NCBI RefSeq assembly: GCF_004379255.2
Contig: NC_056042.1
Coordinates: 13,997,901 to 14,061,900 of the forward strand
Direction of reading: 5' to 3'
From: Salvia splendens
Taxonomy: Eukaryota; Streptophyta; Magnoliopsida; Lamiales; Lamiaceae
DNA length: 64,000 nucleotides
Positions 13,058 through 24,794 of the stretch are shown here, in pieces. Under the pieces are notes generated by a model. That model was not told the DNA's origin. It was given only the letters and a program-made list of their open reading frames with translations, and ran no database searches. How positions within the stretch are numbered: position 1 is the first letter of the stretch; each line of letters begins with the position of its first letter. Both the position numbers and the translations under genes were made by a program.

Positions 13058-13279
13058 GTTCGGCTTTGACCGATATAAATGAGTTTGTTCCAAATATGTT
13101 TACGAGGAAAATGAAGTTTTGAAAGTTTTGAGTTCGGCTTTGACCGATAGAAATGAGTTTGTTCCAAATATGTTTACGAGGAAAATGAAGTTTTGAAAGA
13201 TTTGAGTTCGGCTTTGACCGATAGAAATGAGTTTGTTCCAAATATGTTACGAGGAAAATGAAGTTGCGAAAGTTATGTC
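13058..13279. repeat. 74-bp tandem repeat, three copies, in the LTR
   Basis: Copies start at 13058, 13132 and 13206, each beginning GTTCGGCTTTGACCGATA and ending GAGGAAAATGAAGTT. They are nearly identical, so amplification is younger than the LTR. Confidence 0.9.
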
Positions 13280-13341
13280 AAGCCATGTTTTGTTTTGAAC
13301 TTTGCCTATTTGATTGACTAGCAAGGCGATGTCCCTACTAG

Positions 13342-13528
13342 ACCAGGAGTTTTGTGAATTCATTTCACCAGGAGTTTCGTGAATTCATTTCACCATGATA
13401 ATTAGTTTTGTGAATTCATTTCACCAGGAGTTTGTGAATTCGTTTCACCAGGAGTTTTGTGAATTAGGTTCACCAGGAGTTTTGTGAATTCGTTTCACCA
13501 GGAAATTCTGTGAATTTATTTCACCAGA
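13342..13528. repeat. ~24-bp tandem array, about seven units, in the LTR
   Basis: Units of the form CACCAGGAGTTTTGTGAATT with small length variation. No unique spacers occur between units, so this is not a CRISPR array. Confidence 0.88.
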
Positions 13529-13775
13529 AGTTAGTTTATATACGGCATATGTTCTAGGAAAAGGGACCGCTTTTGATAAAGAAAAGTGAGGTGATTATGT
13601 GTTGCTTACGAGTGCTTGTGAATTATTAGCCTTTGTCGATTTTATGTTCGGCTTTTGACAAGAAAAGAAAAATGATTTAGTGTTCTCGGATCTTTTACTT
13701 AAAACCCCGAGTTCACTCAAAGAGTGGCTTGACAAAACTAGTTTTTCAGTAAAATATATTTCGGCACGTGTCCAC

Positions 13776-13823
13776 TGAGTACACCAAGTACTCAGCCCTG
13801 CATATGTTTTAAAAATGTGCAGG
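13776..13823 (+). other. Double hairpin near the LTR 3' end
   Basis: TGAGTAC (13776-13782), a 5-base loop, then GTACTCA (13788-13794) form a perfect 7-bp stem. This is followed by CCTGCA (13797-13802) and TGCAGG (13818-13823), a second 6-bp stem across an A/T-rich loop. The same arrangement occurs on the minus strand in the other Ty3-type LTR at 32728-32777. Confidence 0.75.
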
Positions 13824-14116
13824 TTGAGCAGTGATGAGGCGGGCGGTGTTGCGCATAGACGATGAAGATCCTTCGGTAGAATAGTACTCGGGCGGTGTTG
13901 CGCATAGACGTTATCTGCTCTTGACTCTTCCGCTGCAATGTAAAAGTCGAGTTTGCGTTCTTTGTATCGTGCACTCTGATATATATTATTTGAGTTATTT
14001 CGGTTCAAGTTTCAGTTGTGCCACAGTTTTCTCCTTTCTTCCCCGCTTCTTTCATCCTCCCCTAGTCGCGATCAACCGGTCTTTCTATCCCTAGAAAGTG
14101 CGGTCGTGACAAATCA

Positions 14117-14625
14117 TATCCTAGAATAATTTATTTTCGCATGAACCTATGTCTGAATTTGCATTCTAACTTTTGATTTTGGAAATATTATTTAAAATAT
14201 CATCCTTGCACAATTAATGGATAATCAACATCAAACTACGAATTATGTGGTACTACAAATTTAGTGTGTTGAATGAAAATCGCCATGCAACAGGAAGAGA
14301 AGTAGAATCAAGCAAGAGAGAAGGGGCTCTCTGTGTGAGCAATGAGTCTGGAGATTCTGTGTGTAATCTTTCTTAAATACTTCTTGTATAATCCTTATCA
14401 ATAAATCAATCTATTTTCTCGTTCTATTTGTTGAGTTACATCACCATGATTAATTTACATTCATTCTGTTTCTTATTTTTAGAGTTGAGATTCGAAATAT
14501 TGAAATTTGAAGCCGAGAACTTTCTGTTATAGATACAAAGAAGAAAAGTAGATAACATGATACTACAATGAAGCGAAAAATGAAGGGTCACATCTGTTAG
14601 TAGGTGAAGATACACAAATATAGTG
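14117..14625. other. Spacer with an LTR-like fragment
   Basis: Between 14270 and 14440 the order TGTTGAATG, a GA-rich leader, TGTGTGTAATC and AATAAATCAATC resembles the 3' part of a small copia LTR. I find no matching target duplication, so it is not called as an element. No gene is present. Confidence 0.35.
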
Positions 14626-14630
14626 TACAC

Positions 14631-15482
14631 TATTAGCCATATCTCAACTGTAATGATTTCGATAATGAAATCTAATTCTAGATTTGAATTAATTCAACCA
14701 TAACATTTATACTATAAAGTGGGGATAGAAGCACCAACCTCCATCCATGCTTATTAATTTGATGTAGGGTTGGATCCACTATTTGATGTTTCCCCTTAAG
14801 CTGCTATTGATGTTTATCCTCTCCTTGACCTTAAGCCTTCTATTTGATCCCTTTAATGGATAAGGAATCAAGAGCACTTTGCATATATATGTGTATAAAT
14901 ATGTGTAATGCCGACTTACACTGTAAGCATTTGTTGATGTGTTTATTTCATGCACAGACCATCTCTTTATATAGGCGAGAAGTGACTCTTCGTGAAGGGA
15001 TCAACGGAGGTGTCTTTCCATTTGGAAACTTTACTGATCTAATATGGAAATCGACACATCGATTCGGTAGAATCAGTTTTTTGAAACTGATTAGAAACTG
15101 ATTCCTCACATTACACATATGCACGTCTATATACATTCATATACATGCAATACTTATACATGTATTACAGTTAATTCATAATTAACTGCCATAATTATGG
15201 TCAACTTAATGCATGTACGACAACACACATATATAATCAACTCATTTATACATACATATACTTATTCTATTAGTATATAATATATTATTATATATATTAT
15301 AACATTATAATTAGAGGTAGGAGAGGAGGGTTATCAATACACCCGATTCTAATTCTTTAATCGAAACCGATCCATCACGATATCGTCTTTTATATTAGAA
15401 TCCAATTGATATGTTTTGAACTTAATCTTTAATATTAAACCAATATCTACATAGGTCACATATAGGAATAAATATTCCTACA
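14631..15482 (-). repeat. 3' LTR of the copia element at 14631-21322
   Basis: On the minus strand it starts TGTAGGAATATTTATTCC and runs to GATATGGCTAATA. The terminal base pair is mutated: TA on the plus strand where the partner LTR has TG. It also contains an 11-bp local duplication (GAAACTGATTA) near 15078 that the other LTR lacks. Confidence 0.9.
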
Positions 15483-15820
15483 TTCTCCCACTTGACCTTT
15501 GTAGCTTTAAATGGTTTAATAATTCTTTATGCGCACTTTACAATCAAGTTCATATATCCTTTAAATACCTATAAAGCTAGACTTGATTGAATCATGGCGG
15601 TCATACAATCATTTAGTCGACATGATTCCTTCCATGTATCACAAATCAATTCTAACTTTATATGAATAAACCTTTCATTGAGATGAACTTTAATTCTCAA
15701 TTCAACATATGTTATCTAAACATCCATACTGTATACAAACTTTAATGATAACATATAAACAAGTAGAAACATAACTTTTATTGAATTCACAAGAGTGTTT
15801 TACAATACATGAGCACACAT

Positions 15821-18800
15821 CTAAAATAGCAAGGCTTTATCTATAATACCCATACGCTCTACATGGCCAATACACATACTGGGTGGTAGTCCTTTAGTTA
15901 ACGGATCCGCTACCATCATATCCGTCCTAATATGCTCAAAGTACACTCTTTGTTTCTGCACTTCTTCTTTAATCGATAAGTATTTCAATTCCATGTGCTT
16001 AGCACCCTTCGAGTACTTATCGTTCTTTGAGAAGAAGACAGCTGCGGAATTATCACAATAAATTTTCAGTGGTCTAGCTATAGAGTCGACAATTCTAAGC
16101 CCTGAAATGAAGTTCTGCAACCATAATCCGTGAACAGTGGCCTCAAAGCATGCCACAAATTCGGCCTCCATAGTGGAAGTAGCAATGACAGACTGCTTTC
16201 CACTTTTCCATGATACTGCTCCCTCTGCTAAAAGGAACAAATAGCCAAACGTTGACTTTCTACTATCAACGCACCCGGCATAGTCTGAATCTGAATATCC
16301 AATGACCTCTAGATGATCGGATCTTCTATACGTAAGCATGTGCTCTTTGGTGCCTTGCAAGTACCTGAGGACTTTCTTTGCAGCCTTCCAATGGTCCATT
16401 CCAGGATCACTTTGATATCGACCCAACATACCAACCGCAAAGGTGATATCTGGTCGAGTACATGTTTGAACATAGTTCAAACTCCCAACCACTGATGCAT
16501 AGGGAATCTTTTCCATCTCCTTACGCTCCAATTCATTTTTCGGACATTGCATTTTACTAAATTTATCTCCCTTCTGAATTGGAGCAATTCCTGCGGATCA
16601 TTTGTCCATTTTATATCTCTCTAAGACTTTATTGATATAACCTTTCTGAGACAAACTTAATAATCCTTGTGATCTATCCCGAAATATTTCTATTCCGATC
16701 ACATAAGATGCCTCACCCATATCCTTCATTTCGAAGTTCAAAGAGAGATACTTCTTTACATCATGTAGTAAACTCATGTCATTTGCAGCTAGCAAAATGT
16801 CATCAACATATAGGACCAATATAATAAACTTGCTCCCACTGATTTTAATATAGATACATCTATTAACGATGATCTCTACAAAACCATATGAAACAATGAT
16901 ATCATTAAACTTTATATACCATTGTCTAGAAGCTTGTTTGAGTCCATATATTGACTTTCTCAACTTACATACTAAACCTTCTTATCCTTCTATCATGAAT
17001 CCTTCGGGTTGTTTCATGTATACCTCTTCTTCAAGTACTCCATTTAGGAAAGCCGTCTTTACATCTATTTGGTGAAGCTCTAAATCATAATGAGCCACCA
17101 AAGCCAACACAATTCTTAAAGAATCCTTCTTTGAAACTGGAGAGAAGGTTTCTTTGTAGTCAATGCCATCCTTTTGAGTGAAACCTTTGGCGACAAGGCG
17201 AGCCTTGTACCTTTCAATGTCACCTTTTGAATCGCGTTTCGTTTTAAAGATCCATTTACAACCAATGGCTTTAAAACCTTTAGGCAATTCTACTAAGTCC
17301 CAAACATCGTTATCGCTCATAGATTTCATCTCATCCTTTGCTGCATTTAACCAATTTTCAGAATTGTCACTTTCCATGGCTTGTTGGAACGAGATCGGAT
17401 CTTTATCAATGCTCAAGTCACATTCACTTTCAACGGAATATACCACATAGTCATCCGATATGGCCGATCGACGTTCCCTTATTGATCGCCTTAAAGGCTC
17501 TATTGGTTCATCATTCCGTTCTTGAATTATGACTGATTCATCTTCAATCTCAACAGGTGGGTTATGCACTTCATGTTGCTCAATAGGAACAACAATCTTA
17601 GGTGCAACAAAAGGTGGATGAACAACCTTTTTTTGAACTTCATTAAGGTCCACTTTTTGAGGTTCATCACTCCCACTAGTTTCATTGTTTTCAATGAATC
17701 TAGCATTTCCCGTCTCATCTATCCTCGTACTATGGTTAGGACAATAGAATGTATATCCCTTCGACTTATCTGGATAGCCAATGAAGAATCCACTGACCGT
17801 CTTTAAATCCAATTTCTTTTCATTTGGATTATACAACTTTACTTCTGCAGGGCAACCCCAAATACGTATATGTCGTAAACTCGGTTTCCTTCCCGTCCAC
17901 AGTTCAAAAGGGGTCTTTGGAACTGCCTTACTAGGAATCCGATTAAGCATGTACGTTGCAGTCTTTAATGCATAAATCCATAACGAAAGAGGCAAATTAC
18001 ATCCACTTAACATGCATCTAACCATATCCAAAAGAGTACGATTCCGTCTTTCCGCTACACCATTCTGTTGCGGAGTGCCGGGCATTGTATACTGTGCACA
18101 AATGCCCTTACTTTCGAGGTACTTTGCAAATGGGCCCGGACATTGTCCAAACTCATTAAATTTTCCGTAGAATTCACCACCTCTATCTGATCTTACAACC
18201 TTAACTTTTCTATCCAATTGCCTTTCCACTTCATCTATGAATATCTTTAAGACATTCACCGATTCAGCCTTTTCACGCAATAGATATATATAACCATACC
18301 GTGAGAAATCATCAATAAAGGTGATAAAATAATTTCTACCATCCCACGAAGGTGCATCAAAAGGACCACATATATTAGTATGAATTAACTCAAGAAGTTG
18401 ATAACTCCTTGTGGCTGATTTCTTTACTATGTATTTAGTTTGCTTCCCCTTTATGCAATCTATACATATATCTAGATCACTAAAATCCAATTGAGGAAGA
18501 ATTTCATTCTTTACTAACCTCATTATCCTTCCTTTGGATATGTGACCTAGTCTTTGATGTCACAAGTAAGCCGAACATTCACTTGACATACCACGTTTTA
18601 TGCCTCTACTTTCAATATTAAACAAGGATTCAGAAAACTTTGCATCAAGATTGAAACTATAGAGTGAATCAAACAAAGTACCACTTCCATAGAAGTAATC
18701 ATTCCTGTACAATGTGAATACACTATATACAAACTTGATTTTAAAACCTAATCTATCCAACCTACTAACAGATACAAGATTTCTAGCACAATCTGGTACA

Positions 18801-19870
18801 TAGAGACATTCCTTAAGATCTATATGACAGCCTGTGTCTAAGATCAGTCTGTAGGTCCCGATGCCTTTAATTTGTGCCTTCATCCTGTTTCCCATGAACA
18901 AGTATTGTTCACTTCGTTTTATAGGCTGGATCGTACTGAATCCCTGTTCAATATGAGACACATGAGTAGTAGCACCAGAATCTAACCACCAAGTATTATT
19001 AGGCACTTCAATAAGATTCAATTCAGAGCAAACGAAACTGTTATGTTTACCTTTCTTATCAAACTATGCCTTTCTTTTTGGACAATCCTTCTTGAAGTGT
19101 CCCGTTTCTCTACAAAAGAAACACTTCCTTTCCTTTTGGATTTTCTTCTCCGGACCTTTCAGAAAAGATTTATCCTTCTTTTTGTCCTTCTTACTTGATT
19201 TTCCTTTACTGGTGCTGGCTTCTCCATGACCTACGAGATTCGCAACTTGGCCATTCATCTTCTTTAATCTCCCTTCCTCTTGTACTAACATGGCCTTTAG
19301 CTCTTTAAGGTCCCATTTATCTTTTATGGTGTTATAATTCACCTGGAACTGGCCAAATTCATTAGGAAGAGAGTTTATGATGAATTGAACTAAGAACTGT
19401 TCGTGAACCTCCATTCCCAAGGTAGAGAGCCTTGCTGCCAAGTTTGACATGTGTGTTACATGATCGTGAATAGGTTGAGACCAGTCAAACTTTCTTGTAG
19501 TGAGCTCACTCATTAGGCTCCCTACAATTGACTTGTCGGCCAATTCCGATTGTGAACACTCATTTATCTTTTCTATGAATTCCCTTGCACTCTCTGTCTT
19601 AGGCATAGATGGCTTAAAACTTTCTGCCATCGTCATCCTCATAAGATTGAGACTTAGCCTGTTAGAGCGCTCCCAAGTCTCATATCGAGACTTGTCCGTT
19701 TCGGAGCTTTCTTCCGTAATGGCTGCAGGCTCATCTTCCGTAAGTATGGCATGGTCAAGTGACATAACACCCAGTGAAAACCGGATCTGTTCTGACCATT
19801 CACCATAGTTCTGCCCATTGAACTTTACGACAGAGTTTGCAGATGCATATATATTAGACGAAGCTGCAAC
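15821..19870 (-). pseudogene. Copia gag-pol, single frame with four stop codons
   Basis: Reading from about 19870 down to 15821, all parts lie in one frame. Gag contains KFNGQNYGEW and a CCHC zinc knuckle CFFCRETGHFKKDC (about 19080-19130). Protease has WWLDSGATTHVS. Integrase shows the HQRLGH and CIDCIKGK zinc-binding part and the D..D..E core (FIDDFSRYG, RSDRGGEF, PQQNGVAERRN). RT has YVDDILL. RNase H has YSDSDYAG and ends ADPLTKGLP. In-frame stops sit at 19061-19063, 18560-18562, 16979-16981 and 16595-16597. No frameshift is present. No ATG is obvious at the true Gag start; the first methionine in frame is at 19765, after conserved Gag sequence. The protein cannot be made whole, so movement would need help from a related element. 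Confidence 0.93.
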
Positions 19871-20486
19871 ATTTATACATGCTTACAATTAGTGCTTTGA
19901 ACTTTAAACACCGATTCAGATAACTGTAATACTTTAAATAACATGCATTCAAGTAACCTTTGGGCAATACTTAAAATACACATATTTTCAACGATGCTAA
20001 AAAAAATTTCTTTAATAATTAATCAAATCATGCATATATCAAATAAGCATGTTGCCTTTGGGTATACATACTACATAAGACACATAGTAGACATGATTAA
20101 TCCCTTTCGTATTATTAAATGTATACAATGATCCACCTTTAGGTGATCTCCAAGTATATAAATAATAATATAATTGATCAATTAAACTTTAATGTCATTT
20201 ATAGCATCTCTTTAATCATGATCAATTAACTAACATTCATCATGCTCAATAATTAAATCCAATATAACAAGACCACTTTGGTGATTAACAAGTCATATAT
20301 CATTTAAATATTGAAATCTTTAATGGGTAGAAAATATTATATTGTTTTATCATTTCATAAAACAATACCCAACACATAAGCGGAAGCAAATTTAATCAAA
20401 ATCAAAAATTAAGACCATTTAAATTTCGATTTTGAAAACACATAAATGGTGAATTAACCAAATCTGGATTGGCTCTGATACCAACT

Positions 20487-21319
20487 GTTAGCCATATCTC
20501 AACTTTAATGATTTCGATAATGAAATCTAATTCTAGATTTGAATTAATTCAACCATAACATTTATACTATAAAGTGGGGATAGAATCACCAACCTCCATC
20601 CATGCTTATTAATTTGATGTAGGGTTGGATCCACTATTTGATGTTTCCCCTTAAGCTGCTATTGATGTTTATCCTCTCTTTGACCTTAAGCCTTCTATCT
20701 GATCCCTTTAATGGATAAGGAATCAAGAGCACTTTGTATATATATGTGTATAAATATGTGTAATGCCGACTTACACTGTAAGCATTTGTTGATGTGTTTA
20801 TTTCATGCACAGACCATCTCTTTATATAGGCGAGAAGTGACTCTTCGTGAAGGGATCAACGGAGGTGTCTTTCCATTTGGAAACTTTACTGATCTAATAT
20901 GGAAATCGACACATCGATTCGGTAGAATCCATTTTTTGAAACTGATTCCTCACATTACACATATGCACGTCTATATACATTCATATACATGCAATACTTA
21001 TACATGTATTACAGTTAATTCATAATTAACTGCCATAATTATGGTCAACTTAATGCATGTACGACAACACACATATATCAACTCATTTATACATACATAT
21101 ACTTATTCTATTAGTATATAATATATATTATATATATTATAACATTATAATTAGAGGTAGGAGAGGAGGGTTATCAATACACCCGATTCTAATTCTTTAA
21201 TCGAAACCGATCCATCACGATATCGTCTTTTATATTAGAATCCAATTGATATGTTTTGAACTTAATCTTTAATATTAAACCAATATCTACATAGGTCACA
21301 TATAGGAATAAATATTCCT

Positions 21320-21322
<3 letters not shown>
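20487..21322 (-). repeat. 5' LTR of the copia element at 14631-21322
   Basis: Matches 14631-15482 at about 99% apart from indels. Its outer end is TGTAGGAATATTTATTCC (minus strand) and its inner end GATATGGCTAACA, next to the tRNA-Met primer-binding site. Confidence 0.92.
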
Positions 21323-21324
<2 letters not shown>

Positions 21325-21366
<42 letters not shown>

Positions 21367-21378
21367 CATATATATATA
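21325..21378. repeat. (AC)n(TA)n compound microsatellite
   Basis: A run of about thirteen AC units followed by TA units. It abuts the copia target duplication on one side and the TA-flanked element on the other. Confidence 0.9.
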
Positions 21379-22815
21379 GGATTGTATTCAATGTCGAACT
21401 AATTTTAAAGACCGAACTAGAGAACAAATCTCATCCACCCTTTATTCTAATCTAACGGTTAATTCATTATCAATTTTATCTCATTTGTTTATTCAATTAA
21501 TATTACAAAAGGGTTGTAATGAAATTCATAATTCATATTGTTATTGCATTTCCATAATTCATGCTAAGTTAATTAAGGAGATTGGATCAACATTATTGTG
21601 ATTCACGATTATTTGGAACTGAATTTGCATTCCACACCATCGCTCACACCTTCAATTACATCTCCATCACCAATTCACGCCCTGCAAGTAGATGAACACG
21701 TTTCCATTCTGCGGCTGCAATTAACGCACACCATGTCTTTAATTCAGCGCCTGCAATTACATCTCCATCGACTGCAATTCAATATATGCAATTCAGCACC
21801 TGCAATTACATTCACCATCTGCAATTTAATCTCCATTGATTTCACGCCCGCAATTACATCTCCGACTGACCTCGAGTCGGTTACCGCCCATAACTCAACT
21901 CCCAACACCGCGCCTCGGCCCTCCCTACTCGCGGTTCAGCATTGTTGTTCGGGCACCGTCTCGAGGTCAGTCCCGGATTGAAATTCACCCGCAACTCGGC
22001 CCCAATGTATTGTGCCACCGCCGCCGCTGCTATAATGTCGCCGTTCAATCACTTCATCTTATAATTACTGTACTTCATCTTATAATGAAATAACTTCATC
22101 CGAGAAATAAATCAAAATTTGAAATTATAGTATGAAATCACTTCATCCTATCATCAAATTTCTTCATCTTTTAATGTAATAACTTCACCCAGGAAGTGGA
22201 AACATTTCAATTAAAATGAATCAAAAATTTCAACAATCCAAAATAAATAACTTCATCATATGATATAATTGCTTCATCTTAAGAGAAAATCACTTCATCT
22301 TACATTGAAATCAATTCACCTTATACAAAAAAACATGAAGCTTACTAAATTAACGTATCACTGCACTCATCACCACCAGATCTGGAACGCAGATCCGCTC
22401 ATCGACAACCAAATTCAAGACTTTAGTTTGTAAAGTTTTCATCGATACCTTTGATCTTCCTCATGTCAACTATGGTGAGAATTGGATGGTGAAGACAAAA
22501 CGATGTCGAGATCTCTACATTGTCGACCTGATTAGAGAATGGAGTAGTGAGAGATGAAACCGGGGCAGCGAAAGTTGGAAGAGGAAGACGAAGGTGGAAT
22601 TTGATTTACCCTAATTCATACTTCCGTGATTTTTTGTTTACCATGTTGACTAAATTAAAAATGACCATGCCACCCTTAGCTGAACTAATTAAATAACGGA
22701 TAAAAACTGAATAAAGATGTTGTAAGTTTAATTCTTCCATTAAAATTTGAATCCAATGGTCAATATTTAGTCTCTAGTTCTACACTAAGGAGGTGTTGTG
22801 CATATAAGGTGACCC
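21379..22815. mobile_element. Putative (TA)n-flanked non-autonomous element
   Basis: The stretch is bounded by TA microsatellites (21350-21378 and 22816-22842). Its ends are partly inverted: left GGATTGTATTC..GAACTAGAGAACAAAT (21414-21429), right, on the complement, GGGTCACCTTA..GAACTAGAGACTAAAT (22765-22783). The interior has no credible coding frame. It holds Pro/Ser-type low-complexity codons at 21600-22000 and about ten CTTCATC motifs at 22055-22330. I infer a mobile element inserting into TA repeats, without assigning a superfamily. Confidence 0.5.
22055..22330. repeat. Degenerate CTTCATC-rich repeat
   Basis: The motif ACTTCATC(T/C)TAT recurs about ten times at irregular 20-40 base spacing, mixed with AT-rich linkers such as TAATGAAATAA. 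It is internal to the TA-flanked element. Confidence 0.7.
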
Positions 22816-22866
22816 TATATATATATATATATATATATATAGTAGTATTTGTGAGTGAGTGAGTGA
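22816..22866. repeat. (TA)n and (GTGA)n microsatellites
   Basis: A TA run of about thirteen units, then four GTGA units at 22850-22866. Confidence 0.9.
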
Positions 22867-22952
22867 GACACCTTGTTCCTATGATAGCTGATCAATGATT
22901 TGGCTAAAAATAATATACATATGAGAGAGTATTTGTATGATCTACTTGTCGA

Positions 22953-23546
22953 CTACCTCTTTCGCTTGGACTTGAGAGACTGCGAATTGCTATGCCAGTT
23001 TCGCTTCCGTTGGTTTATGAACCAATTGTTTATCTGCTTCAGCTGCAAACCCGTCTTCTCCACTAGCTTCGCCTTGTCCTCCTCCTGAATACCAAACCCC
23101 ATTCATTCATTACCTAATTTTGCCACAAATGGGATTTAAAGAGACTTACAGTGGGATAAGGCCACTTTGAGTGTTGCTGCCACCAATTCTTTAGCACACT
23201 CTGTGTCACCCGGCAGCTTCCCAGCCCTTCTCTTCCTTAGTATTTCCTCTCTCACTTTCGATTCTTGATTTGAATCCTGCAAAATATGTATAGTTGCTTT
23301 AAATCATCATGCTCTCACACCTATATATACAAAATGTGGGTGTTTAACAATGTTTCACCTTTTAGTTCTATTTTGAGTTCTTGCCTCATTCGCCCATTAA
23401 ACTTCTCTCCGACTCCGTGAATAGCAATGGCCCGAGTCCCATCAGGCCGTGCCCATCGCTTACTGATTGATCTAAAGAGAAATCCATTTGCAGCTCATCC
23501 TCATCATCTGACATTGTTGCACCACTTCCTTCTCCAAGTGCTGCCC
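22953..23546 (-). pseudogene. KNAT7: KNAT7-like KNOX homeobox gene fragment, decayed
   Basis: Three exons of a class II KNOX transcription factor are visible on the minus strand. Exon 23359-23546 encodes LGEGSGATMSDDEDELQMDF and the start of the ELK domain. Exon 23150-23276 encodes [17 protein letters not shown] and [13 protein letters not shown]. Exon 22953-23084 encodes the homeodomain recognition helix [17 protein letters not shown] and ends [12 protein letters not shown], very like KNAT7. Introns keep GT..AG borders at the expected WPYPT|EEDK site, so this is not a processed copy. Three small deletions break the frame: one base near SLM|RQELK in the first exon, two bases after GFKSRIE, and two bases after LPGDT. 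The KNOX1/KNOX2 domains are missing upstream. Known KNAT7 acts in secondary-wall regulation; this copy cannot make such a protein. Confidence 0.92.
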
Positions 23547-24794
23547 CTGTTCACATTCAAACATACTACTAATTAATCATCTCTATAGATATCAATAATG
23601 GTTCCTCATTTATCACTTGTGACTCGAATCCTTGACCTATTGGATACAGAAGTCTTCATCGTCAAGAAAGACTTCTATCTTATCCTAATATTAATATACA
23701 TGCGCTCCTTTAATATTTGAAGACTACATAAGTTAGATAACTTCATGATTTATTTTAGATGATACCTATCTATACATAGTAAAAAGACCAATATTTTGAC
23801 CATGTAATCCTTTAATAAATATTTCAATAAAATAAATAACTCACTCAAGTAAACGCCACTTAACAAAATGAATATTTGAGAAATGAAATTGTCTTCAACT
23901 ACCCTAGGTAGTTGGGATTTTAAATCAAAGCTCTAGTTGCTTCAAACTACAATAATACATAGGGCAATGCAACAATAACAAGCAATATAAAGTAAGATTT
24001 TGAAATGCATGAATCCTAACCGGTTGTTAGTGGGAAATATAGTTATTTAATTGTTGTTACTTTGATTTTCAGTTTGTTGTGCAAATCCCTCTATCACTCA
24101 AACCCAACCTAAAATCTCTTCATAAATAGATAAATACAGTAAATCTTTTGATATCGCCTCTTGTTGTAAGGTAACATTATCTCACCAAAATTCCCAAATC
24201 ACTTTCCTGCCTACCAAAAACAATCAAGCCATCCATGATATATTTATTAGTAATATACCAATTAAAAAATTACATTAATTCAAGCCTAAGTAGAATCTAT
24301 ATAGATTTCCATACATATATGATACCGAATCGCTCTCAAGAATAACTGAACATAAAAAGAAACGAACTTAACCGATACAAAAATTCAATTTTATGTATCT
24401 CATTTATTAAGTTGTCTGAAAGCTACCATTACAACTAGCAATAAAGCCTATAAGTAAAAAATTCTATTGCTCAATGCTGAGATAAAATTTTGTTCAAATT
24501 CAACTTTTGATCCTAATTAGAAATGACTGCAAAATAATAAATTCAATCCTAATGGGGATAGAATCAGACTCAAACAAAATGACTGAAATCAAATCCTAAT
24601 TAGAAATGACTGCAAAATGACTTTCTTAACATTTTTTAAAATTCGTGCCGCTAAGAAATGAGACTCCTAATGACGGACGGAAGGAGTATAATATTTTATG
24701 TCCGGCAATATGTGTTTTATATTTTTCATTTTCTTTCATTCGCCCTTACATATCTTATTTGATTTTTCCTATATATAAGTAAGCGTGTTTTATA
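23547..24794. other. AT-rich spacer upstream of the KNOX fragment
   Basis: I looked for the missing KNOX1/KNOX2 exons here on the minus strand and did not find them. Some (A/T)-rich repeats such as TAATTAGAAATGACTGCAAAA occur twice (about 24515 and 24600). Confidence 0.45.

Larger units (their letters stand above)
11731..14111 (+). repeat. Ty3-type solo LTR, 2381 bp
   Basis: Begins TGTAACACCCCGAC and ends CGGTCGTGACA, with the 5-bp target duplication AATCA on each side (11726-11730 and 14112-14116). No internal gag-pol is present, so this is a solo LTR left by recombination between two LTRs. TGTAACA(C/T)CCC starts with TCGTGACA ends are typical of plant Ty3/Gypsy chromovirus LTRs (inference; lineage not proven). 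It carries two internal tandem arrays and a conserved double hairpin near its 3' end. Open frames inside it are not genes. Confidence 0.92.
14631..21322 (-). mobile_element. Complete Ty1/copia retrotransposon, 6.7 kb
   Basis: Two LTRs bracket a minus-strand polyprotein. The 5-bp duplication TACAC flanks both ends (14626-14630 and 21323-21327). Read on the minus strand, a primer-binding site TGGTATCAGAGCC complementary to initiator tRNA-Met lies two bases inside the 5' LTR (20471-20484), and the polypurine tract GTCAAGTGGGAGAA abuts the 3' LTR (15483-15496). The domain order Gag, protease, integrase, RT, RNase H is that of copia. The LTRs differ at roughly eight bases plus a few short indels, so the insertion is fairly young, yet the polyprotein has four stop codons. 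Confidence 0.95.

Noticed and set aside
13058..13528. Regular repeats resembling a CRISPR-like array
   Set aside because: Units are directly adjacent tandem repeats with no unique spacers, inside a plant LTR; no cas genes.
14844..15101. Similar frames at 14844-15101 and 20711-21025
   Set aside because: They are within the paired LTRs of the copia at 14631-21322.
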